A stretch of DNA of 64,000 nucleotides from Alviniconcha marisindica (GCA_018857735.1 JABMCL010002130.1:277501-341500); one strand, 5' to 3'; counted from the first letter of the stretch, positions 36,507 through 48,595 are shown. Notes: a model not told the origin generated them from the sequence alone. Numbers and translations: made by a program.

Positions 36507-37209
36507 GATTGTGTCATTCAGGCAATCAGAGATAGGGGTTAAAACAGATTCAGGTGCACTATCTGTCCGTCTGCCATCCCCGGGGAGTGGGGTTAAGGCC
36601 TGGCGGTAGTAGGCTGAAGAAGGGATTGTTATTAACAATGGGTTAAACCCTGCATTCTCCATTTTACTCTTTCTTCTTGCCTTCCCTTCTCCTTCTCACT
36701 TTCATTTCTGTTGACGTTGTTTTTCCATGTCGGCGGCGGAGCGGACGTGGAGTTAATCGCAGCTCTCGTGCTGTTGCACAGCTCTTGTGCTGTCCTAGAA
36801 GTAAGTGGTCTTGTGTTTGGCTACACCGGCTACGCTGCTTTTGCTTTTGTTTTCTGTCTGAATAGTTTTGGTGTTAGGGTGATTTAGCGCTCAGTGCGCT
36901 TTGATGTTTGCCTGTTTGTTTTTCTTTATCTTGCTTTGTTTGTTTATTTCGTAATTTCTGTATTGTTCTATTTGGCTACTTAGGTGTGTCAGCTTTAATT
37001 ATTTATTTTTAATCTAAGAAAATCAAGCTAAACAAAACAAAAAGACACAGAACTAAACCTACCCGATTTACTTGCAATCTAATTTTTTTTAAGGACTTTT
37101 ATGCCACTTCACACGATTTCGCAGGGTCTATATTCATGGATGGATAAGTTCTTTATTATTCTATTAGTTACCGTAAACAGGCGGGTTGTCACTGATTTTA
37201 AATTACTGA
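36507..37209. other. Unique sequence
   Basis: A donor-like GAAGTAAGTG lies near 36800, but no exon can be built around it. Nothing else recognised. Confidence 0.5.
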
Positions 37210-37515
37210 TTATTAATTGCCCAACTATCGCATTTGGTATTATTTCAACTGATGGATTATGCTGGTGAAGCATACACATCAGACAAAAAACAAAAACAAA
37301 CAAAACATATAAGCGTTTATAGCTATACAAATCCTAATTACTCAACTATCACATTTGGTATTATTTCAACTGATCGATTATGCCAGTGAAGCATACACAT
37401 GGGACAACAACAACAACAAAGGGGGGGGCCGATATAAGCGTTTATACAAGTTACTGCTATAAAGATCCTAATTACTTAATTATCGCATTCGGTATGATTT
37501 CAACAGGATCATCGT
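37210..37515. repeat. ~121-134-bp tandem repeat, about 2.5 copies
   Basis: The landmarks CTAATTACTCAACTATC, CATTTGGTATTATTTCAACT, GTGAAGCATACACAT and ATAAGCGTTTATA recur from about 37212, 37333 and 37467. Copies differ by substitutions and CAA/AAAC length changes. Confidence 0.9.
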
Positions 37516-39204
37516 TGCCTTACTGTGTAATCCCGATGAGCACCTCTTGCCGCAGACTCTTTGAAGAAAACAAGCAATAAGCACACAGAAACAGCGACAG
37601 TTAACAGAACCGTTCCTTAAAATGTGAAAAAGACAAACATCCGTAGTTGATTCAAGCCAACAATATGCAATAACGTATCGACTGCTGACTTCTCCCCAAC
37701 TTCAGTTCTCACACTTTCCCTCTCCGTCCCCCACACGCCCCCTCTTCACCCCCCCCCCCCACCCCCCACCCCCACTCCCCTCCATCTTGTGAAGAGGTGG
37801 GCAATCATCGGGGGCACTGAGCATGCAAAGCTACTCTTCTGCTTCGCCGCCTTAGACACAGTTTCGAATATCTTCCATTTCTGGGGCTGCCAGTACCCGC
37901 CTGGCAACATAAACTTTTATTGACGGCACCGAAATTTTCGACAAACCAACTCGGACTTATGACTCGGCGCGACCCGAGTAGATGGCTGCTTTCTGATTCT
38001 CGATCGTTAAAAGCTGGCGCAGGATTGCATTAGAAAGTAAATGACATCTGGGGTATGGGTGGACTTGGAGTTAAAACCGCTTTTATACTCTTGATGTAGT
38101 TCACGGATCGTTCTTGCGTCTTAGCTTCTTTCTTTTGTTCTTCTTTCTCCCCATAATTCGCACTGAATAAGCGAAGAATCTCGCGATTTAATCAAAATGT
38201 GCTTAAAAAACGTTCCGGGGGGGGGGGGGGGGACAAGCCTGCATTTCTTCAGTTTTCGTCTTCTACTTTCCCAACATCCTGCTGATAGTTCGTCAGTAGC
38301 TAGTAATTGGATTTGATGTGATTGCTGTCAGCCAAACAGGGGCACCTCAGGACAGAGTCTATTATACTCATAGTCAATAACTAGTAACTGGATTTTACCG
38401 TGCAACCTTTCTGGAATTCATTACGTATCACTGTATCAACTATTTTGTTTCTAACGCAAGTTTCTCTTTTTTCCTTTTGTTTTGTTTCAGTGGAAACGAC
38501 AGGAATGCACCCAAGTGTTTGATCGAGTCATACGGAAGTACCATGCCGGCTGTGTACAATATATATACGCGGGTGTACACGACTGAACCGTTATCCCACA
38601 CTCATTTGCCTTTCCTTTTCCTTTTAGCTCGGGCAAAGAAGCTTGGGGGGTTAAGAACACGGCGTCAGTGATGACCATAAGTTCTGCTATGCACAGAAAT
38701 CACCAGCAATAACGGACAAATTGGCCAATCGGTGAAATATAATCCTAAGTGCAAAATTAAAACCATGCATGGACGCGAATACTCGCACGAACGTATCGCA
38801 CAATTTCGCGGCGTTCTCTGTGCTCATTAAAGTGTTGTGCAAACAGTGGCCGTGTATGGGTGACTGAATAACAGATACCGAGGCCTGGTATCTGTTTCCT
38901 TGCTCCCGTCGTTCTATGAGCATCAAAAATAAACGAACTACTCCCAGCGTGAATCAACACATGCCTGTCTGATTTATGGTTGTACACACGTTCGAGGTTC
39001 TTCTAGCGCAGGATTCTAGTTTCACGTATTTTTCCCCTCTTTTTTAAGTATATTTTTTTCTTTAGAATTAAACTGGTTTCACCATAATTATCGAACAAAA
39101 GCCGTGACCATCAATAGACAGAGAGTGACTGTAGTCTATTCTTTTGTCCGTTCTGCAAACTGGACTCACTCTTGTTTTACTTATTGGTATTTTAGCTCAT
39201 TGTA
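37516..39204. other. Unique sequence with C- and G-runs
   Basis: A C-run cluster lies at 37749-37775 and a G-run at 38217-38232. An acceptor-like TTTTGTTTTGTTTCAG ends near 38490. No supported gene. Confidence 0.45.
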
Positions 39205-39570
39205 TCTGGTAGTCAGATCTTGTTAGTTGTGTCTGAAATTAGACCTTGCTGGCTATATCTGTGAATAAATCTTGCTCGTTGTGGTTGGGAATAAACCTTG
39301 CTCGTTGAGGTTGGGAATAAATCTTGATCGTTGTGGTTGGGAATAAACCTTGCTCGTTGTGGTTGGGAATAAATCTTGATCGTTGCGAGGAATTAGGTTC
39401 TGCTCGTTTTTCTTGAAATAGACCCTACTCGTTGATTCTGGGAACACTCGCTCGCCGTATCTGGGAATTAGACCTTGGTTGTTGCAGCTGTATAGTTAGA
39501 CCTCGCTCGTTGCATCCGGGAATTAGACCCTACTCGTTGATTCCGGGAATAGACCTTGCTCATTGTACTC
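39205..39570. repeat. ~26-bp degenerate minisatellite, about 13 copies
   Basis: Units follow GGGAATAAACCTTGCTCGTT plus GTGGTT or GTATCT. The middle copies (39260-39390) are nearly identical and the outer ones diverged. Confidence 0.92.
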
Positions 39571-40134
39571 GAGGATAGACCACGTCCGAAACTTGAAGCG
39601 TACTCTCAGTCACGCCAGACCTTTGTCCCCGACCCACTGTTTTTCTCTTTCTGCTTCCTGCAGCACTTGGCACTGATACTGACCTAACTGCAGTCACTCC
39701 GCGCCGCCGAACGCTAGTCCTGTGACAGAGGCTCCGAAACTCTCGTCCCAAGCACGCCAGGAGAAAAGCAATGACATCTGTCGCTACTCCGGGCCGTTAG
39801 TCGCTGGCCAGGAAATGATTTGAGAGCCCGGTTCCAGAAGCAGAAAACCTTAGAAATTCTCCTCTGATTGCAACGGGCCCCAGACACAAAATGAAATCGC
39901 CCTCATTTTCATTCTCCACTCCCGGTCCCCTTCTCCCCTCCCCGGCCTCAATTTTCCCTCACTTTGGGCAGCGGGTCCGTTACAATGTAAATTTGGACAT
40001 CATATGAAAATCTAATTTTCCTCATACCGGTTGCGGCTACTGGCCCCGACCTCCAGACATTTAATCTGAGATGCCGCCCTCTTGTGTCTGTTGGCGGATG
40101 ACTTTTGCCATCTTGAAACTTCGTGGGTCTTGTG
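39571..40134. other. Unique block, candidate constrained non-coding DNA
   Basis: Repeat-poor and compositionally balanced, without a supported coding frame. Confidence 0.4.
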
Positions 40135-40175
40135 GTGGTGGTGGTAGTGGTGGTGGTGGTGGTGGTAGTGGTGGG
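40135..40175. repeat. GGT/AGT trinucleotide tract
   Basis: About 12 GGT triplets with AGT interruptions. Confidence 0.9.
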
Positions 40176-40431
40176 CGGCAGTAGTCGTGGTGGAGATTGT
40201 GGGGGTGTTAGAGAAGAGAAAAGGGTGAAGATAGAGGGCATGTGTGTGTTGGGGGGGTAGGGAGAGGCGTAGTTAACCTTCTGAATTTAGAACAGAGTTT
40301 TAGTTCACAATCGTAACATGTTCTGTAGTTGCGGGAGCAAGCTGGCTGAGATTCGTTGAGGAATAAAATTAATAACTGACGGCCTTCGTTGTCGTTAGAC
40401 AAGGAACAGCGCATGAACGCCAAATATAAAG

Positions 40432-40434
<3 letters not shown>
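40176..40434. other. Unique sequence
   Basis: Nothing recognised. Confidence 0.5.

Positions 40435-40519
<85 letters not shown>
40435..40519. repeat. (GA)n microsatellite
   Basis: About 42 uninterrupted GA dinucleotides. Confidence 0.98.
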
Positions 40520-40524
<5 letters not shown>

Positions 40525-42040
40525 TGCTAAATCTAATCCTAGCTAAATGTTTGTGGGATTCGTCATTATGCTCAAGCACTGCTAGCCAAAGTTATTTGTA
40601 CGAGTCCGCATTGCTCATTCTCCTTATCCCATGAAACACTAATACACTTTTTGCTGTAACGTTACTTCTTGCCAAGACCAGTTTTAGCTGAAACACCTCT
40701 CTACTAGCCTAACAGCTTTTTAACGTGATGCTGATCGTCACCCGTCACCGTCACGAGAAACAGGGTGACTATGTATTCTCTGGAGAGTCGTGGAGAGTGT
40801 TGTCTGTGAAACGTGACAACGGAGATCAAGTCATTTTCGGCTTTAGTTTGGCGATGTGTCACAAGACACTGACACCAGCAAGAACATCAAGGCTGCATTA
40901 AAATGTTGTTATGCGCTGCAGAATCACGTGGGGACTGTCTTAAGCCATGATAGCTCCTTGCATAGCAGCATGCGCCCTCCAGAAAGGGAGATAAATCCTC
41001 CCAAGACGGCGTGTGGCTGCCCCTGTGGCGGGGTGATAGAACAACGGTCATACCCGTAATCCTCTCACCCCACGGAATGCGTTTGTTGTGTAGAACTGAA
41101 CATACCGGGTGACTCCCAACGTGCTCCGCTGGGGAACACTACAACAACAAAAACAAACAGCTATTTATTCCACGAAAAGGACAATTTGGGTGCCACAACC
41201 CCGCCATCCACCCAGAACATGCCGGAGGGAGACACAGAGAGTGGCGGGGGGAAGAGGATGCGTGAAACAATTACAAAACCAAGAGATACACAACAGACAG
41301 GGAACGCTAGGTCGACATCTACTTATGCACTGTGAGCTCAGCGCTATGTCAGAAACAAACGTATACTACAAGTTCAGGGAATATTTTATCTCGGATTTGC
41401 GCGTTGTTTTATACGCTATGGAAAGGCAGTTATGAAGACAATGTTCCTTTGTCGCATAGTCTTCAAATGTTCTGCTTACCACTATGTCTAAACGTCAGTC
41501 TCAAAGATGAGCAAGGGTCCAGTGGACGGGGAAAGAGAGAAAGAAGATTTGTCCTCATCAGTTCTGTGTGTAGGATGGCTGAGAACTGGCGCTGACGCTG
41601 CTGCCCAAGAGGGGACAGCTTCCAAGCCGCGTCCTCAGATGGCTGTGAGGCGGTCAGGAGAAAGAGAGCGAGGGGGTATGCGGTGGTGGGTGGTTGGGGT
41701 TGGGGGGGGGGATCTGTTTAATGGCGAGGATGTGTTTGGTCACAGATGCCGTCTGGATGGGATGTGGACAGACAAATTAAGGGGCCATCCCCGTCAGAAC
41801 GTGCCGATGAAAGGAAAACTTGACCTCTCTCCTCATTTTCTCTGTTTGCCTTATTTGCTCATTTCTCCGGTCTCCGTCCCTGCGTTCTGTGCTAATTACA
41901 AGAGAGAGGCATAATTATGTGATTCCAACTCCTCGATTTTGTCGGTGTCAGGCGGAAAATGGTTTTAAGTCATTCTCCTCCCCCTCCCTTCTATTTTCGC
42001 TTTCATTCGCTTTTCTTACGTTCTTTTGTTTGTTTGTTTG

Positions 42041-42042
<2 letters not shown>
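40520..42042. other. Unique intergenic sequence
   Basis: Frames of 67-135 codons occur but overlap each other in different registers and show no domain. No gene. Confidence 0.45.

Positions 42043-42114
<72 letters not shown>
42043..42114. repeat. (GT)n microsatellite
   Basis: About 36 GT dinucleotides. The 239-codon frame that spans it is T-rich hydrophobic sequence plus repeat and is not a gene. Confidence 0.98.
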
Positions 42115-42116
<2 letters not shown>

Positions 42117-42627
42117 CGGTATTTGCTTGCCTCTCTAAACATACTCTTATCTTTACTGCTATTTGTCTTTTCTCTTTTTACATGTTACTCTGCATGCATA
42201 ATTTTACTTCCTCCCGTTCTTTTAATTCTCCTCTTTCTCTTTTATTTATTTACTTCCTTTATATCCTTTCACGTTTTCTGTCCTGTTGCTTTGATGGTTC
42301 TTTTCCTTTTTCTATTTTTTTCCCCTGTCTTGTTTGCTTGGTGGTCTTCACGGTGTTCGTCTCCCTCATCTGACCAACGGGGCCAGAATGAAGTTACAAG
42401 CCAGTCGTCTATCTTGCTGTCTGTCTGTCTGTCTGTCTGCCTGCCTGCCGGCCGGCCTGTCTATCATTCTCACTTCCACGACGATCTTTTTTGTTTTCCT
42501 CTTTCTTTGGTGACTGTCATATTGTCCTTCGTGCTGTAAAGAAACAACAACAGAGTGACTTTATCGCTATTGCCACCATCGCAAACTGTATGACGTATGT
42601 GCAGCAGAAAAAGCAATCTGAACAGCG
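42115..42627. other. T-rich unique sequence with a TCTG/CCTG tract
   Basis: A TCTG/CCTGCCGG tract lies at 42416-42460. Otherwise nothing recognised. Confidence 0.5.
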
Positions 42628-42714
42628 GTTGAAATAAAACCCGGAGACAGTTGAAATAAAACCTGGAGACAGTTGAAATAAAACCCGGAGACAGTTGAAA
42701 TAAAACCCGAAGAC
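42628..42714. repeat. 22-bp tandem repeat, four copies
   Basis: Four copies of GTTGAAATAAAACCCGGAGA plus CA, nearly identical. Confidence 0.95.
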
Positions 42715-43899
42715 ATCATCTCAGACTTAAAAAAGAACACTCTTCCTCAACAAATGCACCCTCAGCCCCGCCATCCACCCGTCCCCACAACTCGCGAGGC
42801 CTCACTCCACCCGCACCCCACTCCGCCCTAGACCCCCTCCCAGCTTTTCTTCAAGACAGCATACACATTATGCCTTTCAATGCCCTTCCCGCAGCGGCAA
42901 AATGTATGTGGATGATGAAAAATGGAAACATAAAATTCATCTCCCTCTCCCTTTGGAGTCAGAAGCTGGTATATGCGGGCCCGGAAACTGTGACGGCACA
43001 AGACTGCAATACCGGCATCAACTGTTGTACCCCACGATCAATTGTGTATGTCGGAAATCGCCTTCAGCTCGGCACGGACTGAAGTATTAGAAAGCGAGGA
43101 GACGTGATATGATCATAAAGAGGTTGGATTCTTCCCAGAAGACGGCTGGCAGTCGGTGCGATGCCCAAAGGATGCGGGTTCGTCCCAGCGGCGGTGCTAT
43201 TGTGTCGGGAAGGTCTCAGAAGTGGTCAAAAGGAAGCAGACATAAGGGTTCATTATCGTTTAGAAACAAAATGATACCAAAAACCCAAAAGGTTTTCTTT
43301 CATATCTATTGTTCATGAAAATGTCAGGCGTACTTGAGTGCTGAAACCTGACGCAGCCCCGTGACCAGCGCCTGGCAGCCCACAGTTGGCGTCAAGCGCC
43401 AGTGTAAAAGAGAAGACGCGACTAGTGTGGCTTGGAATGGATACAGCCAAGTCGGTCCATGCGATAATGTCAACAAAGCCAACACAAAATCAATGAGGCA
43501 AACACAACAAGCAGTCGGGCAAGGCTTCTTGCATGCGTCGGTAGAGGACTGGTACTGATAGCACATCAACAACAAAAATAGTATATAGACAAAAAGAAAG
43601 GAAGAAAGACAGAAATACGCAAACGAGCATAAATGCAGACACACAAAATGACATAACTCTTTTGACGTTCTTTTTACATGTGCTTAAATTAATAAGCTTT
43701 TAGTAGTTAGTTGAACTTCCCTGTGAGGGGTGATTACAGTATACTGACTTGACTTGATACTGAGGTAGCTCGAAGGAATACTGAGGAAGAATAAATGGCA
43801 GAGACACAGACAGCAGATAGTACAACAATTTAAACAAAATGCTGAAACATGAATGACTGCTAACGTTCTAAAACAAGATCCAAACTCATAAAAGATTCG
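42715..43899. other. Unique sequence with a TGACTTGACTTGA motif
   Basis: CTGACTTGACTTGA near 43743 repeats the tail motif of the element at 2.98 kb, so 43680-43758 may be another retroelement end. No gene. Confidence 0.4.
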
Positions 43900-44260
43900 A
43901 AAGAACGCTTATTTATAATGACATAGAAGCACAATCTTCAAATTTTCGGGGTAATCCCCTTCGTCAAGCTACAAAATGACACTTAAACAACAGTTAAACG
44001 GTTAAAAACGATGAAAAATAAGATGACTTATCTCCTGTTTGATCGAGTTGTTCTTCAGTGCTTGGAAGAATGATTCTTCCAAGAAAGATTCTTCCAAGCA
44101 CTAAACAACAACTCAACCAAACAGAAGATAAGTCATCTCATTTTTCATCGTTTTTAACCCTTTAACTGTTGTTTAAGTGTCGTTTTGTCGCTTGACGAAA
44201 GGGATTGCCCCGAAAATTTGCAGATAGTGTGTCTATGTCATAAGAAATAAGCGTTGTCTT
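43900..44260. mobile_element. 360-bp inverted repeat of a Penelope-like element end
   Basis: Two arms of about 175 bp face each other around 44060-44095 and are roughly 85-90% identical by eye. Each arm runs, from the outer end inward, AACGCTTATTT, a core that reads TTGACGA-GGGG/CCCC stem-GAAAA in outward orientation (43943-43967 minus, 44192-44216 plus), AACAACAGTTAA, and TAAAAACGATGAAAAAT. The centre carries a smaller hairpin of GTGCTTGGAAGAAT and its inverse. A single arm recurs at 20826-20940, so this is a dispersed family. Inverted terminal repeats with hammerhead-like cores are typical of Penelope-like elements. No reverse transcriptase frame is present. Confidence 0.55.
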
Positions 44261-45660
44261 GAATTTAAACAGAAAATAAGTGGGGAAACATAATGAAGAA
44301 GGTATGGAAAGACAAGAAAATGTAATATTTTTTCTTTTTAAAGCAGCGGAAAAAAAGAAGAAAAAAATACAGCAAGAGAAACCACAACGAATGATGCAAC
44401 ACGACAGATGCAACAATCAAAGTTGTTCACAGATGAAAACAACTAAGTCCACATGAAATGATTGTTGAGGTGGTTGGTCCTGACCGTCCTTTACTGGAAT
44501 CTAGTACACCACGAAAATAAAGTAAAATGTTTTTACCTGGTGTTGTCTGTCCTAGAAACACTTTCGTTCGAAAAAACATAAAAAATTCAATCCTACCCCA
44601 CGCAAGCTTAGGATTCATGAAAGATACCTTCTTTGAAATAAAGAAATTGTTTTGAAATCAGCTCCCATCCTTTAAGTCATTATTTTTCTCCTTTGAAGTT
44701 ACTCGCTAGAGTAATGACCGTGCTCTGTACCATAAAAGTTTCAAAGAGTTGTATCTTCTTCTTTTTTTTAACCAGCAAAGCATTAAAACCCCGGTAAAAC
44801 TCTTCCAAACTGGAGGATAATCAAAATTGTTTTCTTTACCAAACTGGGGGCTTTAACATTTCGCTACGGCCAGTCTCTGTCATTAAAACCGGATCATAGC
44901 ATTCGCGAGAATTATTTGTATACTGCTGTGTTTTGAAGGGGGAGAATTTCCATGGAGCCTTTCCACGGCATTGAACACAAAAGAACAGTTTGTCTCCACA
45001 AGACAACATAAAATTTATCTGACATTAGCGTACAGCCGGGCCTGCCGCTTCTGATTTGTCGATCCAGTATTGTGAGATTTCTTTGAATAGAGCGGCCTTC
45101 CAGGCAATAACATTTGAATTAAACTTTAGGATTGCATAGGAGTTCGATGAAGGAACAATAAATGCGATGATGATTGTCCTCTTATGGCTCCTGCGGAGAA
45201 ATGGACGTTGCTGAAAACTATATCGGAAGTCTGGGTCCTTTTGTGCGTCTTTATGGCTGGCTGTAAAGCAGTAAATCGTCCTTTCGCAAATGTTTTCTCC
45301 GATATTTTAATTGTACCTGTTCCTTTACAGCCGACACTGTCTTTTAATCTTTCCCGGCGGTGCCGTTTTTGTCTGAAGATGGTTTGACTGCGTTCAGATT
45401 TGCATGTCGCCCCCAGCCGAGCCCGTGGGCGTATTCACGTGATCGTTGATGGTGGCATCAGCTGAGAAGCAGCAGCATCAGCGGTAAACATGCCACACAG
45501 AACAATCGGGCCAGAGGATAAAGCAGCAAGCAAAGAAAAAAGGCATTGGGTTTGTTCTCATCACATTTTCTGTGTCTATAATGATCCACTCCGGCGAGAA
45601 AGTAAGAGAACAAAGGAAAGAATACGCACGCGCACACCCACCCATCCACCCACACATACA
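44261..45660. other. Unique block, candidate constrained non-coding DNA
   Basis: From 44860 to 45440 the sequence is repeat-free, balanced and lacks a convincing coding frame. The 67-codon frame at 45184-45387 has no recognised domain. Confidence 0.4.
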
Positions 45661-45791
45661 CACATGTACGCACGCACGCAAACAAACAAACAAACAAACA
45701 AACAGACTGACAGACAGAGACAGAAGACTGGATTTCCACCGATTTTGTCAAAATTGTCACGTCCTACGTCCCCCCCCCCCCCCCCCTCCCC
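45661..45791. repeat. CGCA/CAAA/GACA repeats and a C-run
   Basis: Short CGCA, CAAA and GACA blocks (45661-45722), then a C-run at 45771-45791. Confidence 0.88.
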
Positions 45792-47363
45792 CATTCCTTT
45801 CTTTTCGCTTTCTTTGGTGGGGGGTCCTGTCGTCATCGTCGTCCTAGTGTTTGCTAACGACGGCGGCATCACCTTCATGTTTATTCCACACTTGTGCTTA
45901 TGACACTGACGAGGAAGATTACATATTGCCGGTCCTACATGTTCCATTAACAGGGAACGCAAGGCATTCCGAGAGTGGAGTCCACAGACTCCTCCAGACA
46001 GCGGGAATGGCAGACAGGCCAGGGCAGAATGCAAGGCGGAGCCCTGCGAGACAAGGAAGTCAGTCATAGACAAGGACAAAGACTAATAAGCGAGCATAGC
46101 TACGCCAGTCCGCAAACCTACAGCTACCACCTACCCAAGTCAGGCAGCCAGCCAACATACCAAGGAGCCAACCAATCCACACGATTCATTTGAGAGGCAT
46201 AGAAGATGCCTTCATTCATAGGCGCATGAAACCTGCACACGGCAGGAAACGACGAGTGCTCGGTAAGTACGTACGCAGACTGATGAGGGTGTGACCACCG
46301 GACTCAAAGGAAAGGCCCGTCAGCGTGTGCCTGTGGCAGTGAGAGTGGCCACACAGCGCCGCCTGGCCACAGACTGGGAGAGCACGACACAGGCAAAACC
46401 AATCGATAAACACAACGATCGAGAGCAAAACAACTCTGGCTGTAAAGTACGTTAGAAAAACAACAACAAAAAACGTGGTTCAGGAGAAGAAAAAAATAAA
46501 AATATCATGAAGAAGATGAGAAGAATAAAAAATAAAAATAAAAATAAACGAAAGAAAAACCACAACGACAAAAAAGCTGAAAAAATAACGACTAAAAAGC
46601 AGTCAACTTAACAACCGACCAAAAACATCAACCGAAGAAAACAACACGACAGAACATTCAGCCCCCACCACCCCCACCCTCTCCCTACCCCACCGCCCCG
46701 CCCCGCCCCTCCCTGCCGACAATGGTAGCTGAGCACTTGCCTTGTGTTTGGTAGCTAACCTGCCGTGCACTGGCGTCCCATTCAGGAGCAGCGCCGCTAT
46801 CACGTCCTTGCGCCCAAAGCACCAGAATCAAGCTTCAGTTCTGTAAATGTCCTTCTGCACGGAATGGTATTTACTTCAGTGCGGACAGAACTCGACGTAA
46901 AACAAGTCCAACACCAAAGGCGGATTTTATTTCGTACCAAACCTGACTGCTATCGCTTGTCTTTCTTCTTCTTGTTGTTTCTGTTGGGAGGTGGGGGATT
47001 GGGGGGGGAGGGGGGGGGGGTCATTTTTTTTCTTAATGTCTGATTTGTATTTTGCAAGAACGCAAAAGTTCAGGTATGCTGAAATTGATATAATTACGAA
47101 TACTACTTGAAATAGATTTGCTTTTGCGAAATATACAAACTGACATTTTAGACCAGTAAGATGACACCCTCCCTTGTCGCATGTTTTTGTTGTTTATTTG
47201 TTGTGTTTTGTTGTTGTTTTTAGATGCAGAGAAGAGAAAATCAAGGAAAAGCATCCAACAACGATGCTGCCATCTCATCTGATAAAAGTAGTAAACACTG
47301 CAGAACGTAACGATTTTCTTTTCCTCCCTGTTTTAAAACTGTAATTTTAGATGTGCACACAAC

Positions 47364-47364
<1 letters not shown>
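45792..47364. other. Unique intergenic sequence
   Basis: A donor-like CTCG/GTAAGTACG lies near 46260, but no recognisable exon precedes it. A G-rich patch lies at 46986-47021. No gene. Confidence 0.45.

Positions 47365-47446
<82 letters not shown>
47365..47446. repeat. (CA)n microsatellite with CGCG start
   Basis: A short CGCGCG stretch, then about 35 CA dinucleotides. Confidence 0.97.
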
Positions 47447-47448
<2 letters not shown>

Positions 47449-47929
47449 AAAAATAAAAAATAAAATAAAAACTCGAATACTTTATTTTACAAGGATTACA
47501 GTTTAGGTGTGTAAGTGTGTCTGTGTGTGAGGGAGGGGGGTGGAACTGACAAAGAGAGACTTCCTTTCTGCCTCTGTATCCCTATCACAGTCACAATTAA
47601 CCCATTTAACCCATTCATACAAAATTAGCATCTTCCCATCCACCCCGTCCTGTGTATCTCATTGTAGCTCACGAAACCAAACAAACAAACCGGAGTTCAC
47701 ACCCTTATTGTTTTGTCGCGGCAGAGAAAAGAGAATCAGAGACCAAAACACGCTGCTACCACCAGCCAACCAGGCCGACGACGACAAATCATATCTGACG
47801 ACATGATCTGACCGGCGCGGCCCGGCCCCCATTACATTTGACCCCACTGTGACGGCTAACCTCTCGCATCATGCTTTTTCTCCACAATATCATTTTGCGC
47901 TCTCTCTCCCCTCGCCTGCCCCCCAATAA
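47447..47929. other. Unique sequence
   Basis: Nothing recognised. Confidence 0.5.
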
Positions 47930-48018
47930 TAGCCGGGGCCACGGGGGTCGAACCCGAGAGGCTACGGGCGCTGGGAAGGTCGGCAGATCAATTGACGCTG
48001 TCACCATCGGGGCCCTAC
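47930..48018 (-). mobile_element. tRNA-like element (SINE head or tRNA pseudogene)
   Basis: The minus strand begins GGGCCCCGATGG, contains the A-box-like TGGTGACAGCG (complement of 47996-48006) and ends with the B-box match GGTTCGACCCC (complement of 47944-47954) inside a CGGG/CCCG T-stem. GTGGCCCCGG follows, and its GGCCC can pair with the 5' GGGCC as an acceptor stem. A to B spacing is about right for a tRNA. The D and anticodon arms are poor, so I favour a tRNA-derived SINE head over a functional tRNA. Confidence 0.5.
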
Positions 48019-48240
48019 AGCTTCCGGTAGAGTGGAGGGGAGGAGGTGGGGGGTGAGGCTGGGTTTGTGGCAGAAAGGGTCGACACCAGAGGTGCGTGGG
48101 CTGTAGTGTGGAGATGTGGATGGAACAACTGATGCATGGAAAGGGGGGGGGGGGGTGAAGGGCTGTGAGTTGGGGGGTGGGGTGGGGGGGGGGGGGGTGG
48201 AGGGGTTGACATGGAGGTTGTGTAGGCGGAGGGAGATATC
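48019..48240. repeat. G-rich GGGGT/GGAGG tract
   Basis: Multiple G-runs (48140-48155 and 48173-48203) separated by T or A. Strong G-quadruplex potential. Pro-rich frames on the minus strand are artefacts. Confidence 0.85.
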
Positions 48241-48493
48241 CTCAAATTTAAAAAAAAACAAAAAAACAATTTATACATCCATGATGGCAACTGACTCATT
48301 AATCAACCAACCACTCAACGCATCTACCAATTATCAGCCAACTAGTTTAATGAGTGAATGAATCATAGGATCAATACGTGAATAAATAAATCAACAAATC
48401 CATCAACCAATCAGTCAATTAGTTTATCAACCAACCAACCAGCGTAAACCTTCCAGTCTCCCACACAGCTAACACAATAAGCTGTCAATGCTT
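48241..48493. other. Unique sequence with CAAC/CAAT-rich stretch
   Basis: Degenerate ATCAACCAA/AATCAA units occur between 48298 and 48445. No gene. Confidence 0.5.
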
Positions 48494-48595
48494 GCGACAA
48501 ACAAAAAATGGCTGTTATTACTACTGCTGCTAGCAGTAGTAATAACAGCCATTTTTTGTTAGCAGTAGTAATAACAGCCATTTTTTGTTTGTCGC
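48494..48595. repeat. Hairpin with a duplicated right arm
   Basis: A left arm of about 35 bases starts with GCGACAAACAAAAAATGGCT and ends GTAGT...GCT. It is followed after only 2-4 bases by AGCAGTAGTAATAACAGCCA..., its reverse complement, and then by a second copy of that complement ending TTTGTTTGTCGC. The pairing is close to perfect. Confidence 0.92.

Noticed and set aside
43140..43200. tRNA-like B box GGTTCGTCCC
   Set aside because: The surrounding sequence does not fold as a tRNA, and no A box is at the right distance.
45576..46079. 167-codon minus-strand frame
   Set aside because: It runs through a C-run and CGCA/CAAA repeats. There is no domain or splice context.
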